Shown piece by piece: positions 19,033 through 27,834 of a stretch of DNA of 53,163 nt. A program made the translations under genes and the position numbers. The stretch's first letter is position 1. Each line of letters opens with the position of its first letter. Location: contig JAAVCU010000023.1 in NCBI GenBank assembly GCA_014802175.1, positions 60,885 to 114,047 on the forward strand, read 5' to 3'. The notes below the pieces were generated by a model. That model was not told where the DNA came from. It saw only the letters and a list, made by a program, of their open reading frames with translations, and made no database searches. Source of the DNA: Bacteroides sp. GTDB lineage: Bacteria; Bacteroidota; Bacteroidia; Bacteroidales; Muribaculaceae.

Positions 19033-19097
19033 AGGTCAATTGTTCTATTAGATCGGCAAAAACAATGTTTGCCGTCAAAAGATTTCTACTTCGATAT

Positions 19098-19128
19098 GCA
19101 AATTTACAAAAATTATTTGTAAATTTGC
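19098..19128. promoter_or_regulatory. Symmetric divergent promoter/operator candidate
   Basis: Perfect 13-bp inverted repeat gcaaatttacaaa-aatta-tttgtaaatttgc. Each arm supplies a TAAATTTG (-7-like) box pointing toward one of the two divergent genes. Confidence 0.5.
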
Positions 19129-19153
19129 TTTAAATCATGCAAAACAACGCAAC

Positions 19154-19777
19154 ATGAGCCCTTTTGTTATAGTTATCGGACGGCAATATGGTGCCGGAGG
19201 AAGAAGTCTTGGCAAAAAGCTTGCTGAGATTCTCGAAATACCATATTACGATAAAGAGCTTCTTTCAGAATCTGCTGATGCTCTCGGGTTTTCAAAAGAA
19301 CTCTTCATGAAAGCCGACGAGAAGAAACCCTCTTTGTTCCGCTCTTTCCTCTCATTTAACTATGGTTCTCCTTCGGCAGCTTTCAGTTCCTATGTGATTT
19401 CTGACGACAACCTGTATCATGCACAGAGTCATGTCATAAAATCTATCGCGGAAAAGGGATCGTGTATCATAGTCGGGCGCACAGCCGACTATGTGCTCCG
19501 ACATCATCCCGGGCTTATCAGCGTATTTGTTCATGCTCCGATCGAACATCGCGCCAAAAGTATCCTTGAACGTGGCGAAGCCGACACCGAATCAGCAGCA
19601 TTAGAGAAAGCTCGTAAACTCGACAAATCGCGCGAAAGCTATTACAATTTCTTCACCAACCGCAATTGGGGACGCGCCGACAATTACCACCTCTCGTTTG
19701 ATTCGTCTTTCACATCAGTCGACGATATGGCTAACTTCATCGCCTCACAAATCAAACAAAAATTCGGAAACAGATAA
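19154..19777 (+). CDS. Cytidylate kinase-like family protein
   Basis: FVIVIGRQYGAGGRSLGKKLAEILEIPYYDKELL; GSCIIVGRTADYVLR; VFVHAPIEHRAKSILERG. Confidence 0.9.
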   Translation: MSPFVIVIGRQYGAGGRSLGKKLAEILEIPYYDKELLSESADALGFSKELFMKADEKKPSLFRSFLSFNYGSPSAAFSSYVISDDNLYHAQSHVIKSIAEKGSCIIVGRTADYVLRHHPGLISVFVHAPIEHRAKSILERGEADTESAALEKARKLDKSRESYYNFFTNRNWGRADNYHLSFDSSFTSVDDMANFIASQIKQKFGNR

Positions 19778-19879
19778 ATATAATTCGGAAACACAAAAAT
19801 AAAGTGTGCATTCGTTAAACTTTTACCTCAGTTTTTTCTTTTTAATATAAAAGTGTTAAAATATTAAAAAGATTATATC

Positions 19880-20734
19880 ATGAGGAAAGTTATTTATGCA
19901 ATCGTTTATCTGGCGGCGCTGATAATCGGAGCCGTTCTTCTGATATTCAACCATCAGGTAATAGAAAACACGCAACCCATGTTACGTCCTGTTATAATTG
20001 CAGCAGGAGTGATATTCGTGATTCCGGGTCTTTGTCTGCTTATCGCCTCGCTTGTGCCTCATAAGGATAGTAACGGCATAGTGGTCTCGCGCCCTTGGAT
20101 CAGCACCGTCATGGGAATCTTAGCACTGGTATGGGGTGTGCTCATGCTCATAATGCCGGGTGGATTGTTAGGCTATTTCAACATCACATTAGGTGTATCC
20201 ATCATCATTGCCGGCATAGCTCAGATAACATGGATAGTGAAAGGGAGAAAAGTCAATGGAGCTCCGATTTGGCTTTATATCATCCCGTTGCTCACCATCG
20301 CCGCCGGTGTATGGGTTCTTTTGATTAAGAAAGATTATGCCGATCCGGGTCATGAGCTAATCCAAGGTTGCATCATCGCAGGAATCACACTTATCGTATG
20401 GGCCATTAACGGATTCGGAAGTCTCCCCCGACGCAAAAAGACTCTCAAGGATATCGAGAAAGAGACCCGTCGTCTTGCCGAGGAACAAAAGAAGGTGGTG
20501 AAGGATCAAGCGCAGGAGGCAAAAGCACGTCTGGAAGAGGCAAAGGCCTCGACTGAGGCAGCGCGCCGCAACGAGGAGCGTGCCCGCCAGGTTGCCGAAG
20601 ATGCCAACAAGCAACTGGAGAGTGTAGATGAAACTCACGCCGAAAAAGCCGCCGAAGAACACCCCGATTCTGAGACTTCAACAGAAGCAGAACCGGAGAA
20701 AAAAAGCCTTGACGAGGCAGAATCGGCAGAGTAA
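19880..20734 (+). CDS. DUF308/HdeD-like membrane protein with a C-terminal charged coiled-coil tail
   Basis: Six or so hydrophobic segments (GVLMLIMPGGLLGYFNITLGVSIIIAGIAQITWIVKG), then KKTLKDIEKETRRLAEEQKKVVKDQAQEAKARLEEAKAS... Confidence 0.75.
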   Translation: MRKVIYAIVYLAALIIGAVLLIFNHQVIENTQPMLRPVIIAAGVIFVIPGLCLLIASLVPHKDSNGIVVSRPWISTVMGILALVWGVLMLIMPGGLLGYFNITLGVSIIIAGIAQITWIVKGRKVNGAPIWLYIIPLLTIAAGVWVLLIKKDYADPGHELIQGCIIAGITLIVWAINGFGSLPRRKKTLKDIEKETRRLAEEQKKVVKDQAQEAKARLEEAKASTEAARRNEERARQVAEDANKQLESVDETHAEKAAEEHPDSETSTEAEPEKKSLDEAESAE

Positions 20735-20736
20735 AA

Positions 20737-20928
20737 GAAGTTGTTTAAACTAATTTTTTATTAAGATTTACGAGATATTTTTGAGATGATTTCTTCATTT
20801 GAAGAGATGGCAACCTTTCGGTTGGCACCGATGAAAAGGGAGAAAGAATCCAAAAAGATCCGTAAAGGTTAATAAAAGAAAATAATTAACTCAAATTTTG
20901 AATTTCGTAAATTAGTTTAAACAACTTC
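20737..20928. mobile_element. 192-bp MITE-like element with perfect 20-bp terminal inverted repeats
   Basis: Left end gaagttgtttaaactaattt, right end aaattagtttaaacaacttc (exact reverse complement). 117/119 identity to the sequence starting at 53045. Confidence 0.75.
20786..20872 (+). CDS. Possible 28-aa basic microprotein encoded inside the TIR element
   Basis: ATG...TAA encodes MISSFEEMATFRLAPMKREKESKKIRKG. The frame is kept in the 53094.. copy (MISSFEEVATFRLAPMKREKESK...) up to the window edge. Confidence 0.25.
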   Translation: MISSFEEMATFRLAPMKREKESKKIRKG

Positions 20929-20964
20929 AAATAAATCGTAAGGACATCACGTTATAATAAAACT

Positions 20965-21330
20965 GGCAGAAATGTGGTCTGTCGCTTGCCGACATACTGC
21001 GGCAAGAGGAAAGTCCGGGCAACACAGGGCATCGCGTTTTCTAACGGAAAGCCGGCGGCGACGTCGGGGTGATATGTGACAGAAAACAACCGCCTGCGCC
21101 TTCGGCGCAGGTAAGGGTGAAAAGGTGAGGTAAGAGCTCACCGGCTTCGTCGGCGACGGCGAGGGCCGCACATCCCGCGAGTTGCAAGGCCAAATATACC
21201 GGCAGTTAAGGATGGCTCCGTCCATTGCCGGGGGGTAGGCTGCTAAAACTCCTGGGCAACCTTGCAGTTTAGATAAATGACAGACACCGGAGCACTTCCG
21301 GCACATAACCCGGCTTACATCATCTCTGCC
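20965..21330 (+). ncRNA. rnpB: RNase P RNA (bacterial type A-like)
   Basis: Hallmark gaggaaagtccgggc (~21006) and 3' ...cataacccggctta. The ends can pair as P1: ggcaga...tctgcc. Length about 366 nt. Confidence 0.93.
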
Positions 21331-21338
21331 ATATCTTT

Positions 21339-21377
21339 ACGAGGTGTCATAGGATTTCAAATCCCTTGACACCTCGT
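21339..21377 (+). terminator. rnpB terminator
   Basis: 11-bp stem acgaggtgtca / tgacacctcgt, with an inner ggattt/aaatcc stem, followed by ttctattt. Confidence 0.7.
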
Positions 21378-21411
21378 TTCTATTTCCACCCTTTTACAGC
21401 TATTCACCCCT

Positions 21412-22830
21412 ATGAGCATTATCAGTAAAATCGGAAACTTCTTCTCCCGTTCGGTAAAAAATGTAAAGAAGTTCATAACATACTGCATATACGGAGTCTG
21501 GAACGACCCTCAGCGCACAACCGGCGTGCGCCTGATTCGAACCATCAACCTTGCGGTCAGCTCTTTTCTCGACCGCGGATTGCAGAACAGGTCCATGTCG
21601 CTGACATACTCCACGGTTTTGGCGATCGTGCCTACTATTGCTTTGCTCGTGGCTATCGGAAGAGGATTCGGTCTGCAAGATTACCTCCAGGAGGAACTTT
21701 ACAATTTCTTCCCGGCACAGCACACCGCAATCTCTACGGCCCTTAAGTTTGTGGATTCATATCTGAATTCTGCAACTCAGGGCGTATTTGTAGGAATCGG
21801 CATCCTGTTCCTGCTATGGACTGTTATCTCCCTGCTCTCTTACATAGAAGATGCATTCAACACCATCTGGGATGTGAAGCATCAGAGGTCGTTCTATCAG
21901 AAAATCACCGATTACATAGCCATTTGCCTTATAATTCCCATTCTGATGATATGTTCATCGGGCGTGTCAATCTTCATGTCGACAACCATACAGGATAATA
22001 TACTGGTACCATTCCTCACACCGGTGTTGAATGTAGTGCTTGAAGCCGCACCTCTGTTCCTATGCTGGATCGCCTTCTCTCTCTCATTCATGCTTATACC
22101 GAATACTAAGGTCAACATTAAATATGCCATGATCTCGGGGGCGATATGTGCGGTAGCCTTTACTGTGCTCCAGCTCCTGTTCGTAAACGGACAGATCTAT
22201 GTGTCTAAATATAACGCCATCTACGGCTCATTCTCTTTCCTTCCCCTCTTGCTGATCTGGTTGCAGCTGTCATGGCTCCTCCTCCTGAGCGGATGCGTCC
22301 TCACCTACTCTTTGCAAAATGTGTTCACCTTTAACTTCAACTCAAACTCCGATAAACTTTCTATCGACGGATGGCATTCCATCTCGCTGATAGTGATGAC
22401 TGTGATTTCCAAGCGCTTCATAGAGCATAAAAAACCGATCACGGATGTTGAGATAGCCCAATCATACGACATCCCGATTCGCATCGTGACTCGCATTATC
22501 GATAAATTCCACTCGGCAGGTTTGACCTACACCGTGCAGCAAAATGATGAACCCGGTGGAGAAGTACCCGCCGTGGAACTTGCTGATTATAGTGTCTCCG
22601 ACTTCCTGCAGGCTTACAACAAGGAGGGAGACATCGCATTCCTCCCCCACATTCGCGAAATTTATTCCGATCTTTTCGCCATCATACTCCCCATCCGCAA
22701 CAAATGTTACGAGCAATACTCCTCACTGCTCATTCGCAACCTCCCCCTCCCCACCCCCTTCCAAATAAACACCATCCTCCTCAAATCATCCACTCCCAGT
22801 GAAACAAAAATAAAGACTCCGCATACTTAA
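21412..22830 (+). CDS. YihY/virulence factor BrkB family membrane protein
   Basis: SMSLTYSTVLAIVPTIALLVAIGRGFG; LLSYIEDAFNTIWDVKHQRSFYQKITDYIAICLIIPIL; YGSFSFLPLLLIWLQLSWLLLLSGCVLTYSLQN. Confidence 0.92.
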   Translation: MSIISKIGNFFSRSVKNVKKFITYCIYGVWNDPQRTTGVRLIRTINLAVSSFLDRGLQNRSMSLTYSTVLAIVPTIALLVAIGRGFGLQDYLQEELYNFFPAQHTAISTALKFVDSYLNSATQGVFVGIGILFLLWTVISLLSYIEDAFNTIWDVKHQRSFYQKITDYIAICLIIPILMICSSGVSIFMSTTIQDNILVPFLTPVLNVVLEAAPLFLCWIAFSLSFMLIPNTKVNIKYAMISGAICAVAFTVLQLLFVNGQIYVSKYNAIYGSFSFLPLLLIWLQLSWLLLLSGCVLTYSLQNVFTFNFNSNSDKLSIDGWHSISLIVMTVISKRFIEHKKPITDVEIAQSYDIPIRIVTRIIDKFHSAGLTYTVQQNDEPGGEVPAVELADYSVSDFLQAYNKEGDIAFLPHIREIYSDLFAIILPIRNKCYEQYSSLLIRNLPLPTPFQINTILLKSSTPSETKIKTPHT

Positions 22831-22929
22831 GACTCACTCCGTTAGAGAAGTCTTAGGTTTGCAGAGACTTTACCTATCTAAAGTTATTACGTTTGCTATT
22901 AAGCTGAGGAGAGCGTATCCTCCATCCGG

Positions 22930-23739
22930 TTATTTCAGATTGGAGAACGCGGATTTAAGGAGCTGGAGGGTGAGTGGATCATATTTGTCGGTATCTAAGA
23001 TCATGGTTTTAAGAAGTTCGCGGGCAGCCTCCTTATCTGTCTCACTTATCCCCTTGAGATTCTGGCTCAGTTGTGCTTGTTTGAAAATCTTGGCTGCCAA
23101 TGTCTGCTGCCCTACTGTATTAGCAGCCTGTTCCGATAATGCCCCCATATATGCTACCATTGTCGTGAACCAATTTTCCGGATTGCTCCCATTACTATAA
23201 ACTACTTTATTCGTAGCCTCCTGACGATATTTTAACGTTGTGGCATACGTTACTATAAGTGAACCCTCAACCTTATCTTTGTTCTTTTTCCAATTAATGG
23301 CGTATGCATATCTGTAGCAACCTGTATTATCCTCACTCTTCGGAGCCAGGAATAAGGCGTAATGATAGTCATATCCATTAGGATTTATAGTCGGACTTGA
23401 TCCGTTGCCGTTTCCTACAGCCAACACTATTTTGCCACTATTTTTATCTGCAGTCCCACTGCTTAGGGCATACGCTTTGTCTTCATCTTCCTTGAATGCC
23501 TTGAGCACATTTTCCACAAGTCTGAACCGCGACGCGGGAAGGGTGAAATTGTAAACGTCGCATTGCGACCTTTTCACCCCTGTCTCAGTATCCTTTTCAA
23601 GGCTGTGTGTTTCGGAATACTGCACATCTGAACTTTTCAGAAGTTCATCAAAAGCCTTCTTCACATTAGTCTGTGCAGAACTGCACAGAGGGATCAAAAC
23701 TCCCAACAGGACTATCAATTTAAAAAATTTCGTTCTCAT
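22930..23739 (-). CDS. Exported hypothetical protein in a sigma-factor operon
   Basis: Signal peptide MRTKFFKLIVLLGVLIPLCSSAQ; starts about 10 bp after the anti-sigma-like gene. Confidence 0.75.
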   Translation of the reverse strand: MRTKFFKLIVLLGVLIPLCSSAQTNVKKAFDELLKSSDVQYSETHSLEKDTETGVKRSQCDVYNFTLPASRFRLVENVLKAFKEDEDKAYALSSGTADKNSGKIVLAVGNGNGSSPTINPNGYDYHYALFLAPKSEDNTGCYRYAYAINWKKNKDKVEGSLIVTYATTLKYRQEATNKVVYSNGSNPENWFTTMVAYMGALSEQAANTVGQQTLAAKIFKQAQLSQNLKGISETDKEAARELLKTMILDTDKYDPLTLQLLKSAFSNLK

Positions 23740-23749
23740 ATAGTCTATA

Positions 23750-24472
23750 TTATAACATTGTGATTCGGTTAATATCTATCTCGTCAGCACATCGGATAAC
23801 GACACTGTCTCCACTCCACGCTCCGCTATCCAACAGTTCCGCCAAAGCCTCCATGCTGATAGAATAATCTTCTTGATAAATCCGCGCGAGAGCCACTGAC
23901 ACTTCATTATCAATTCGCGCCTCCCTTATTCTCAAGTATTCATCAATTGATGAACCGTCTGGGCCCTGAACTTCACGGACGCTGCCGTTTCTCTTTTTAT
24001 TCTGTTTCTGCCCCATCTGTTCCGGCTCATCAGCAACCTCCTCTGTCAAAGATTCCCCGGCAGCTTCAACCGACGGCGGATTGAGACCCGATTGCTTTGC
24101 GACGTTAGTTTCCTCAGCCTTAGCCAAACAGGGAGTTTCCACATTCTGCATATCTGTGCTCAGATTCAACTTAATTGCCACAGCTGCGCAAATCAATATG
24201 GCTCCAACTCCTGCAGCAATCCACATCCATCTGCTCTTAAAGCCATTAGTTCTCTTCTTTCCGGCGATCAGACTGCGCATCTTTACCCATTCGGCATCCA
24301 CATTCACCTCCGGCTCTTGACTCAACTCATCGGTGAGTCGGACGGAGATATCATATAAATCCCTCAGTTCCGGATCAGATAACACACGGGATATTTCGTC
24401 CGGTCGAAGACTCTCCGGCCTGTCGATCATCTTCTCTATCAATATATCTTTCTCCTCCGAAGTCATAATCAT
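23750..24472 (-). CDS. Single-TM anti-sigma-factor-like protein
   Basis: Cytoplasmic charged N-terminus, one TM (WMWIAAGVGAILICAAVAI), 4-bp overlap with the ECF sigma gene. Confidence 0.65.
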   Translation of the reverse strand: MIMTSEEKDILIEKMIDRPESLRPDEISRVLSDPELRDLYDISVRLTDELSQEPEVNVDAEWVKMRSLIAGKKRTNGFKSRWMWIAAGVGAILICAAVAIKLNLSTDMQNVETPCLAKAEETNVAKQSGLNPPSVEAAGESLTEEVADEPEQMGQKQNKKRNGSVREVQGPDGSSIDEYLRIREARIDNEVSVALARIYQEDYSISMEALAELLDSGAWSGDSVVIRCADEIDINRITML

Positions 24473-24948
24473 ACGGATTTAAAATGGTTACGTAATTTTT
24501 TAAGGGCATTCACCACGCATTTGTTAATCATCGCTACAGACACTCCTAACTGCCCCGCTGCATCTTTGTATGAAAGATTCTCAGAATATATTTTCTCCAC
24601 TACCTCCTTTTCGCGAGGGGTGAGAAGTGTCGTTACAACATGTGTTAGCTTATCTCCATCGAGCGACAACTCTTCCGTTTCCTCTACTTCCTCAAATGGA
24701 AGTCTGCGTTTTATCCGTTCATGGCTATCTGTAGCCGCTATTCGGTTCAAACAATTATTACGCACCATTCGCAGAATATATGCCCCTTCGTTTTCAACTA
24801 CAGAATCGCTTTCCCAGAGTTTCAGGAAAACTTCCTGAACTGCATCGCGTGCCTCATCGTCATCGTGAAGCAAACTGAACGCAAGCTTCAACGCGCTTCG
24901 GAAACACCGCCGATATATCTCCTCGAATTCTGTGATTGAATACTGCAT
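24469..24948 (-). CDS. ECF (sigma-70 family) RNA polymerase sigma factor
   Basis: FEEIYRRCFRSALKLAFSLLHDDDEARDAVQEVFLKLWES (region 2); LLTPREKEVVEKIYSENLSYKDAAGQLGVSVAMINKCVVNALKKLRN (region 4). Confidence 0.93.
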   Translation of the reverse strand: MQYSITEFEEIYRRCFRSALKLAFSLLHDDDEARDAVQEVFLKLWESDSVVENEGAYILRMVRNNCLNRIAATDSHERIKRRLPFEEVEETEELSLDGDKLTHVVTTLLTPREKEVVEKIYSENLSYKDAAGQLGVSVAMINKCVVNALKKLRNHFKSV

Positions 24949-25019
24949 CTCTCATCTCTTTATCTTTAAGACAGACAACCTCCGAAAATCATTACCCTTT
25001 ATTAAGATATTTCTTAAAA

Positions 25020-25050
25020 AGTAAGAGATGCCCACGAGGCATCCCTTACT
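25020..25050 (-). terminator. Hairpin terminator downstream of the GH57 gene
   Basis: agtaagagatgcc-cacga-ggcatcccttact; one mismatch. Confidence 0.6.
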
Positions 25051-25078
25051 TTAACTATGAAACTATTTCTATACAAGT

Positions 25079-26521
25079 TTATTTCTTTGCTGCGGCTTTT
25101 TTTGTTGCTGTCTTTTTTGCTACCGACTTTTTGGCAGGTTTCTCTTTCTCCTCCTTGTCAGCTTTTGCAGCCTTACCACCTTTTACGGATTTTGACTCCT
25201 CTGCCTTCACTTCGTCGTCGCGGTTGCTGAGGTCAGTGCGAAGAGATGTAACCTCTTTCTTCAATGAACTGATCTCCGAAGCTTGATTACGTATCGTGAG
25301 GATCAATGAATTGAGCTCTTCGTTATCAATTGATTCCGGATACTGCTCCTCTACGCGAACCAGGAAGTCGGCAAGCACATTCATATAGTTGGTGAATGCC
25401 GCGTATGGTGAATCGTACGGGCTGAAGGCAGCATGCGATGCTCCGTCGGCAAGATTCTTAGTGCTCATGTAATAGAAATGGTCGCTGCTCTGCAGATATT
25501 CCCAATCCTGTTTCAGTCGGCGATCGCTGCAAAGACTCACACGTTCCGCTACGGCATAGAGCTTATTCAAAGCCTCTCTCTGCAATTCGTTACCTTTCCA
25601 AGCCGATACGTCGCGGGCCTCGTCAATTCCGGAGATAGGATAAGGGATGGAGAGTTCATCTACTGATTTCAGATGCGATGCAGCCTCTGAAGGTGTTGTG
25701 AATTTGATACCCTTCTCTTTTCCAAACGCGGGCAGAGCCTTCATGAATTCGAAGATACCTGTTGAGGCGGGAAGGAATGTTCCGAAGGTGTCCATGCTCA
25801 GCAACAGGTTCACAACCTGCTCCTCTTCCGGAAGAGCCGCAATCCAGTCCACATACTTGTCGGCGGTCAGCGGATACTCATCCCACTCCGGATTATTGAA
25901 GTTCATTGAGATATCCTCAGCCAGTTTATCATTTGTAAGGAGAAGCTTGAGATCAGGGGCGGTGGCTGCACGATAGACATAGTTCGGAGATTTCCAACCG
26001 AGCACATGTTTCGCTCCGTCGGTCAGCGCAGTCTTGAATCCCATTCCGGCGACGAGCATGGCGATGTCGTCGTCATAAATAAGTTCAGTGTTAGCAAAAA
26101 CTGTAGGTTTTACACCAAACAGACGGTGAATCAGATCGTCGTGGGCTTTCACCTCGCGCAGAAATTCCTCAGGATCCTCAAGCGAAGCAAGAGAATGGGA
26201 ATAGGTTCCGGAAAGGAACTCTACGCAACCGGTGTCGGCAAGCTGGCGCAATTTGTCGATACATTCCGGCACATACATCTGAAGCTGCTCGATTGCAGTA
26301 CCCGAAATTGAAAGCGCACATTTGAATTCGCGGTTGCTGCTGTTGATCATTTGCAGCAACGTGTCAGCCATCGGCATATATGAATTGTGAGCCACACGTG
26401 TGATGATCTCATCATCTGCGAAATCATCGTAATAATAATGGTCGTTACCGATATCAAAGAAACGATAGCGTTTCAGGCGATAAGGCTGATGTATTTTGAA
26501 ATAGAAGCAAACTGACTTCAT
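25079..26521 (-). CDS. Glycoside hydrolase family 57 (alpha-amylase-like) with a Lys/Ala-rich tail
   Basis: MKSVCFYFKIHQPYRLKRYRFFDIGNDHYYYD; FLSGTYSHSLASL; LLLSMDTFGTF. C-terminus KPAKKSVAKKTATKKAAAKK. Confidence 0.9.
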   Translation of the reverse strand: MKSVCFYFKIHQPYRLKRYRFFDIGNDHYYYDDFADDEIITRVAHNSYMPMADTLLQMINSSNREFKCALSISGTAIEQLQMYVPECIDKLRQLADTGCVEFLSGTYSHSLASLEDPEEFLREVKAHDDLIHRLFGVKPTVFANTELIYDDDIAMLVAGMGFKTALTDGAKHVLGWKSPNYVYRAATAPDLKLLLTNDKLAEDISMNFNNPEWDEYPLTADKYVDWIAALPEEEQVVNLLLSMDTFGTFLPASTGIFEFMKALPAFGKEKGIKFTTPSEAASHLKSVDELSIPYPISGIDEARDVSAWKGNELQREALNKLYAVAERVSLCSDRRLKQDWEYLQSSDHFYYMSTKNLADGASHAAFSPYDSPYAAFTNYMNVLADFLVRVEEQYPESIDNEELNSLILTIRNQASEISSLKKEVTSLRTDLSNRDDEVKAEESKSVKGGKAAKADKEEKEKPAKKSVAKKTATKKAAAKK

Positions 26522-26557
26522 ATCTGTAATTTTTATAATTTCTTAATCTTTTAATTC

Positions 26558-27823
26558 TCACTTTCGTTTTTCGATCACATCCTTATAGATGTCGATAACC
26601 TTCTTTCCGGCTTTCTCCCATGTGATCTGATGTATCTCCTCGATACCTTTCTCCTTGAGCTCATTGTGCAATGCCGGATAAGACACCAAGGCGTGCATTG
26701 CATCGGCCATTGCATCAATATCCCAATAATCGGTCTTGATCACATTGTCGAGGATCTCGGCGCATCCGCTCTGCTTTGAGATGATCGACGGAACACCCAT
26801 CTCCATAGCCTCAAGCGGCGAAATTCCGAAAGGCTCGGACACTGACGGCATCACGTACACATCTGAATCGCGGAACATCTGATAAACCTCCTTACCGCGC
26901 AGGAAGCCTGTGAAATGGAATCGGTCGGCAATACCGCGCTTTGCTGCCAGTCGAATCATTGCAGCCTCCATATCGCCACCACCTGCCATCACGAACCTTA
27001 CGTTCTTATTCTTCTGGAGTACCTTTGCGGCTGCCTCCACGAAATATTCCGGTCCCTTCTGCATGGTGATACGCCCGAGGAACGTAATGACTTTATCTTT
27101 ACCCTCACGTTTCTTAAGGTTAAGAAGCTCATCGCTCAACGGAATCACCGCATTATGCACTGTTGTAACCTTAGCCGGGTCGATGCCGTATTTCTCGATC
27201 ACGGTCTTTCTGGTAAGATTCGACACCGTGATGATATGGTCGGCATTCATCATACCATCTTTCTCGATAGCGAACACCGTAGGATTAGGCTTTCCACGAG
27301 AACGGTCGAACTCCGAAGCGTGAACATGAATCACAAGCGGTTTGCCTGTTACATTCTTGGCGTGAATGCCTGCCGGATAAGTAAGCCAGTCGTGAGAATG
27401 AATCACATCGCAAGGAATTGTGCGTGCTATCACACCCGCCACTATCGAATAGTTATTGATCTCTTCAAGTATATTGTCAGGGTATCTGCCGGAGAATTCG
27501 ATGCATCCGAGGTCGTTGAGACGCATGTAGTTGAAATCGGCATAGATATGGTCGCGCAGATCAAAATATGTCTGCGGATTCATAACATTACCGATGCGGC
27601 TCTGCACATAGTCCCAGCTCACATCGCGCCAAGCCACCGGAGTGTTGCAAGCTCCGATAATGTTGGCGAAACCTTTCTCCTCGTCTCCCCACGGTTTGGG
27701 AATGACAAACGTTATCTCCATATCGCCATTGGCGTGCATACCCTTGGTCAGTCCGTAGCTCGCTGTGCCGAGACCGCCGAGAATGTGGGGAGGAAACTCC
27801 CATCCAAACATCAATGCTTTCAT
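26558..27823 (-). CDS. Glycosyltransferase family 4 / glycogen synthase-like
   Basis: MKALMFGWEFPPHILGGLGTASYGLTKGM; VIHSHDWLTYPAGIHAKNVTGKPLVIHVHASEFDRS; VITFLGRITMQKGPEYFVEAA; YVMPSVSEPFGISPLEAMEMGVPSIISKQSGCAEI. Confidence 0.93.
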   Translation of the reverse strand: MKALMFGWEFPPHILGGLGTASYGLTKGMHANGDMEITFVIPKPWGDEEKGFANIIGACNTPVAWRDVSWDYVQSRIGNVMNPQTYFDLRDHIYADFNYMRLNDLGCIEFSGRYPDNILEEINNYSIVAGVIARTIPCDVIHSHDWLTYPAGIHAKNVTGKPLVIHVHASEFDRSRGKPNPTVFAIEKDGMMNADHIITVSNLTRKTVIEKYGIDPAKVTTVHNAVIPLSDELLNLKKREGKDKVITFLGRITMQKGPEYFVEAAAKVLQKNKNVRFVMAGGGDMEAAMIRLAAKRGIADRFHFTGFLRGKEVYQMFRDSDVYVMPSVSEPFGISPLEAMEMGVPSIISKQSGCAEILDNVIKTDYWDIDAMADAMHALVSYPALHNELKEKGIEEIHQITWEKAGKKVIDIYKDVIEKRK

Positions 27824-27834
27824 CTCTTTGCTGT

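Noticed and set aside
19765-19797. Short direct repeat aattcggaaaca at the end of the kinase-like gene
   Set aside because: Two 12-nt copies only, one inside the CDS end; no further structure.
20357-20662. Cys/Leu-rich minus-strand ORF
   Set aside because: Antisense of the coiled-coil tail of the DUF308-like gene; produced by its biased codons.
20947-21306. 119-aa minus-strand ORF
   Set aside because: Antisense to rnpB; a structured RNA explains the sequence.
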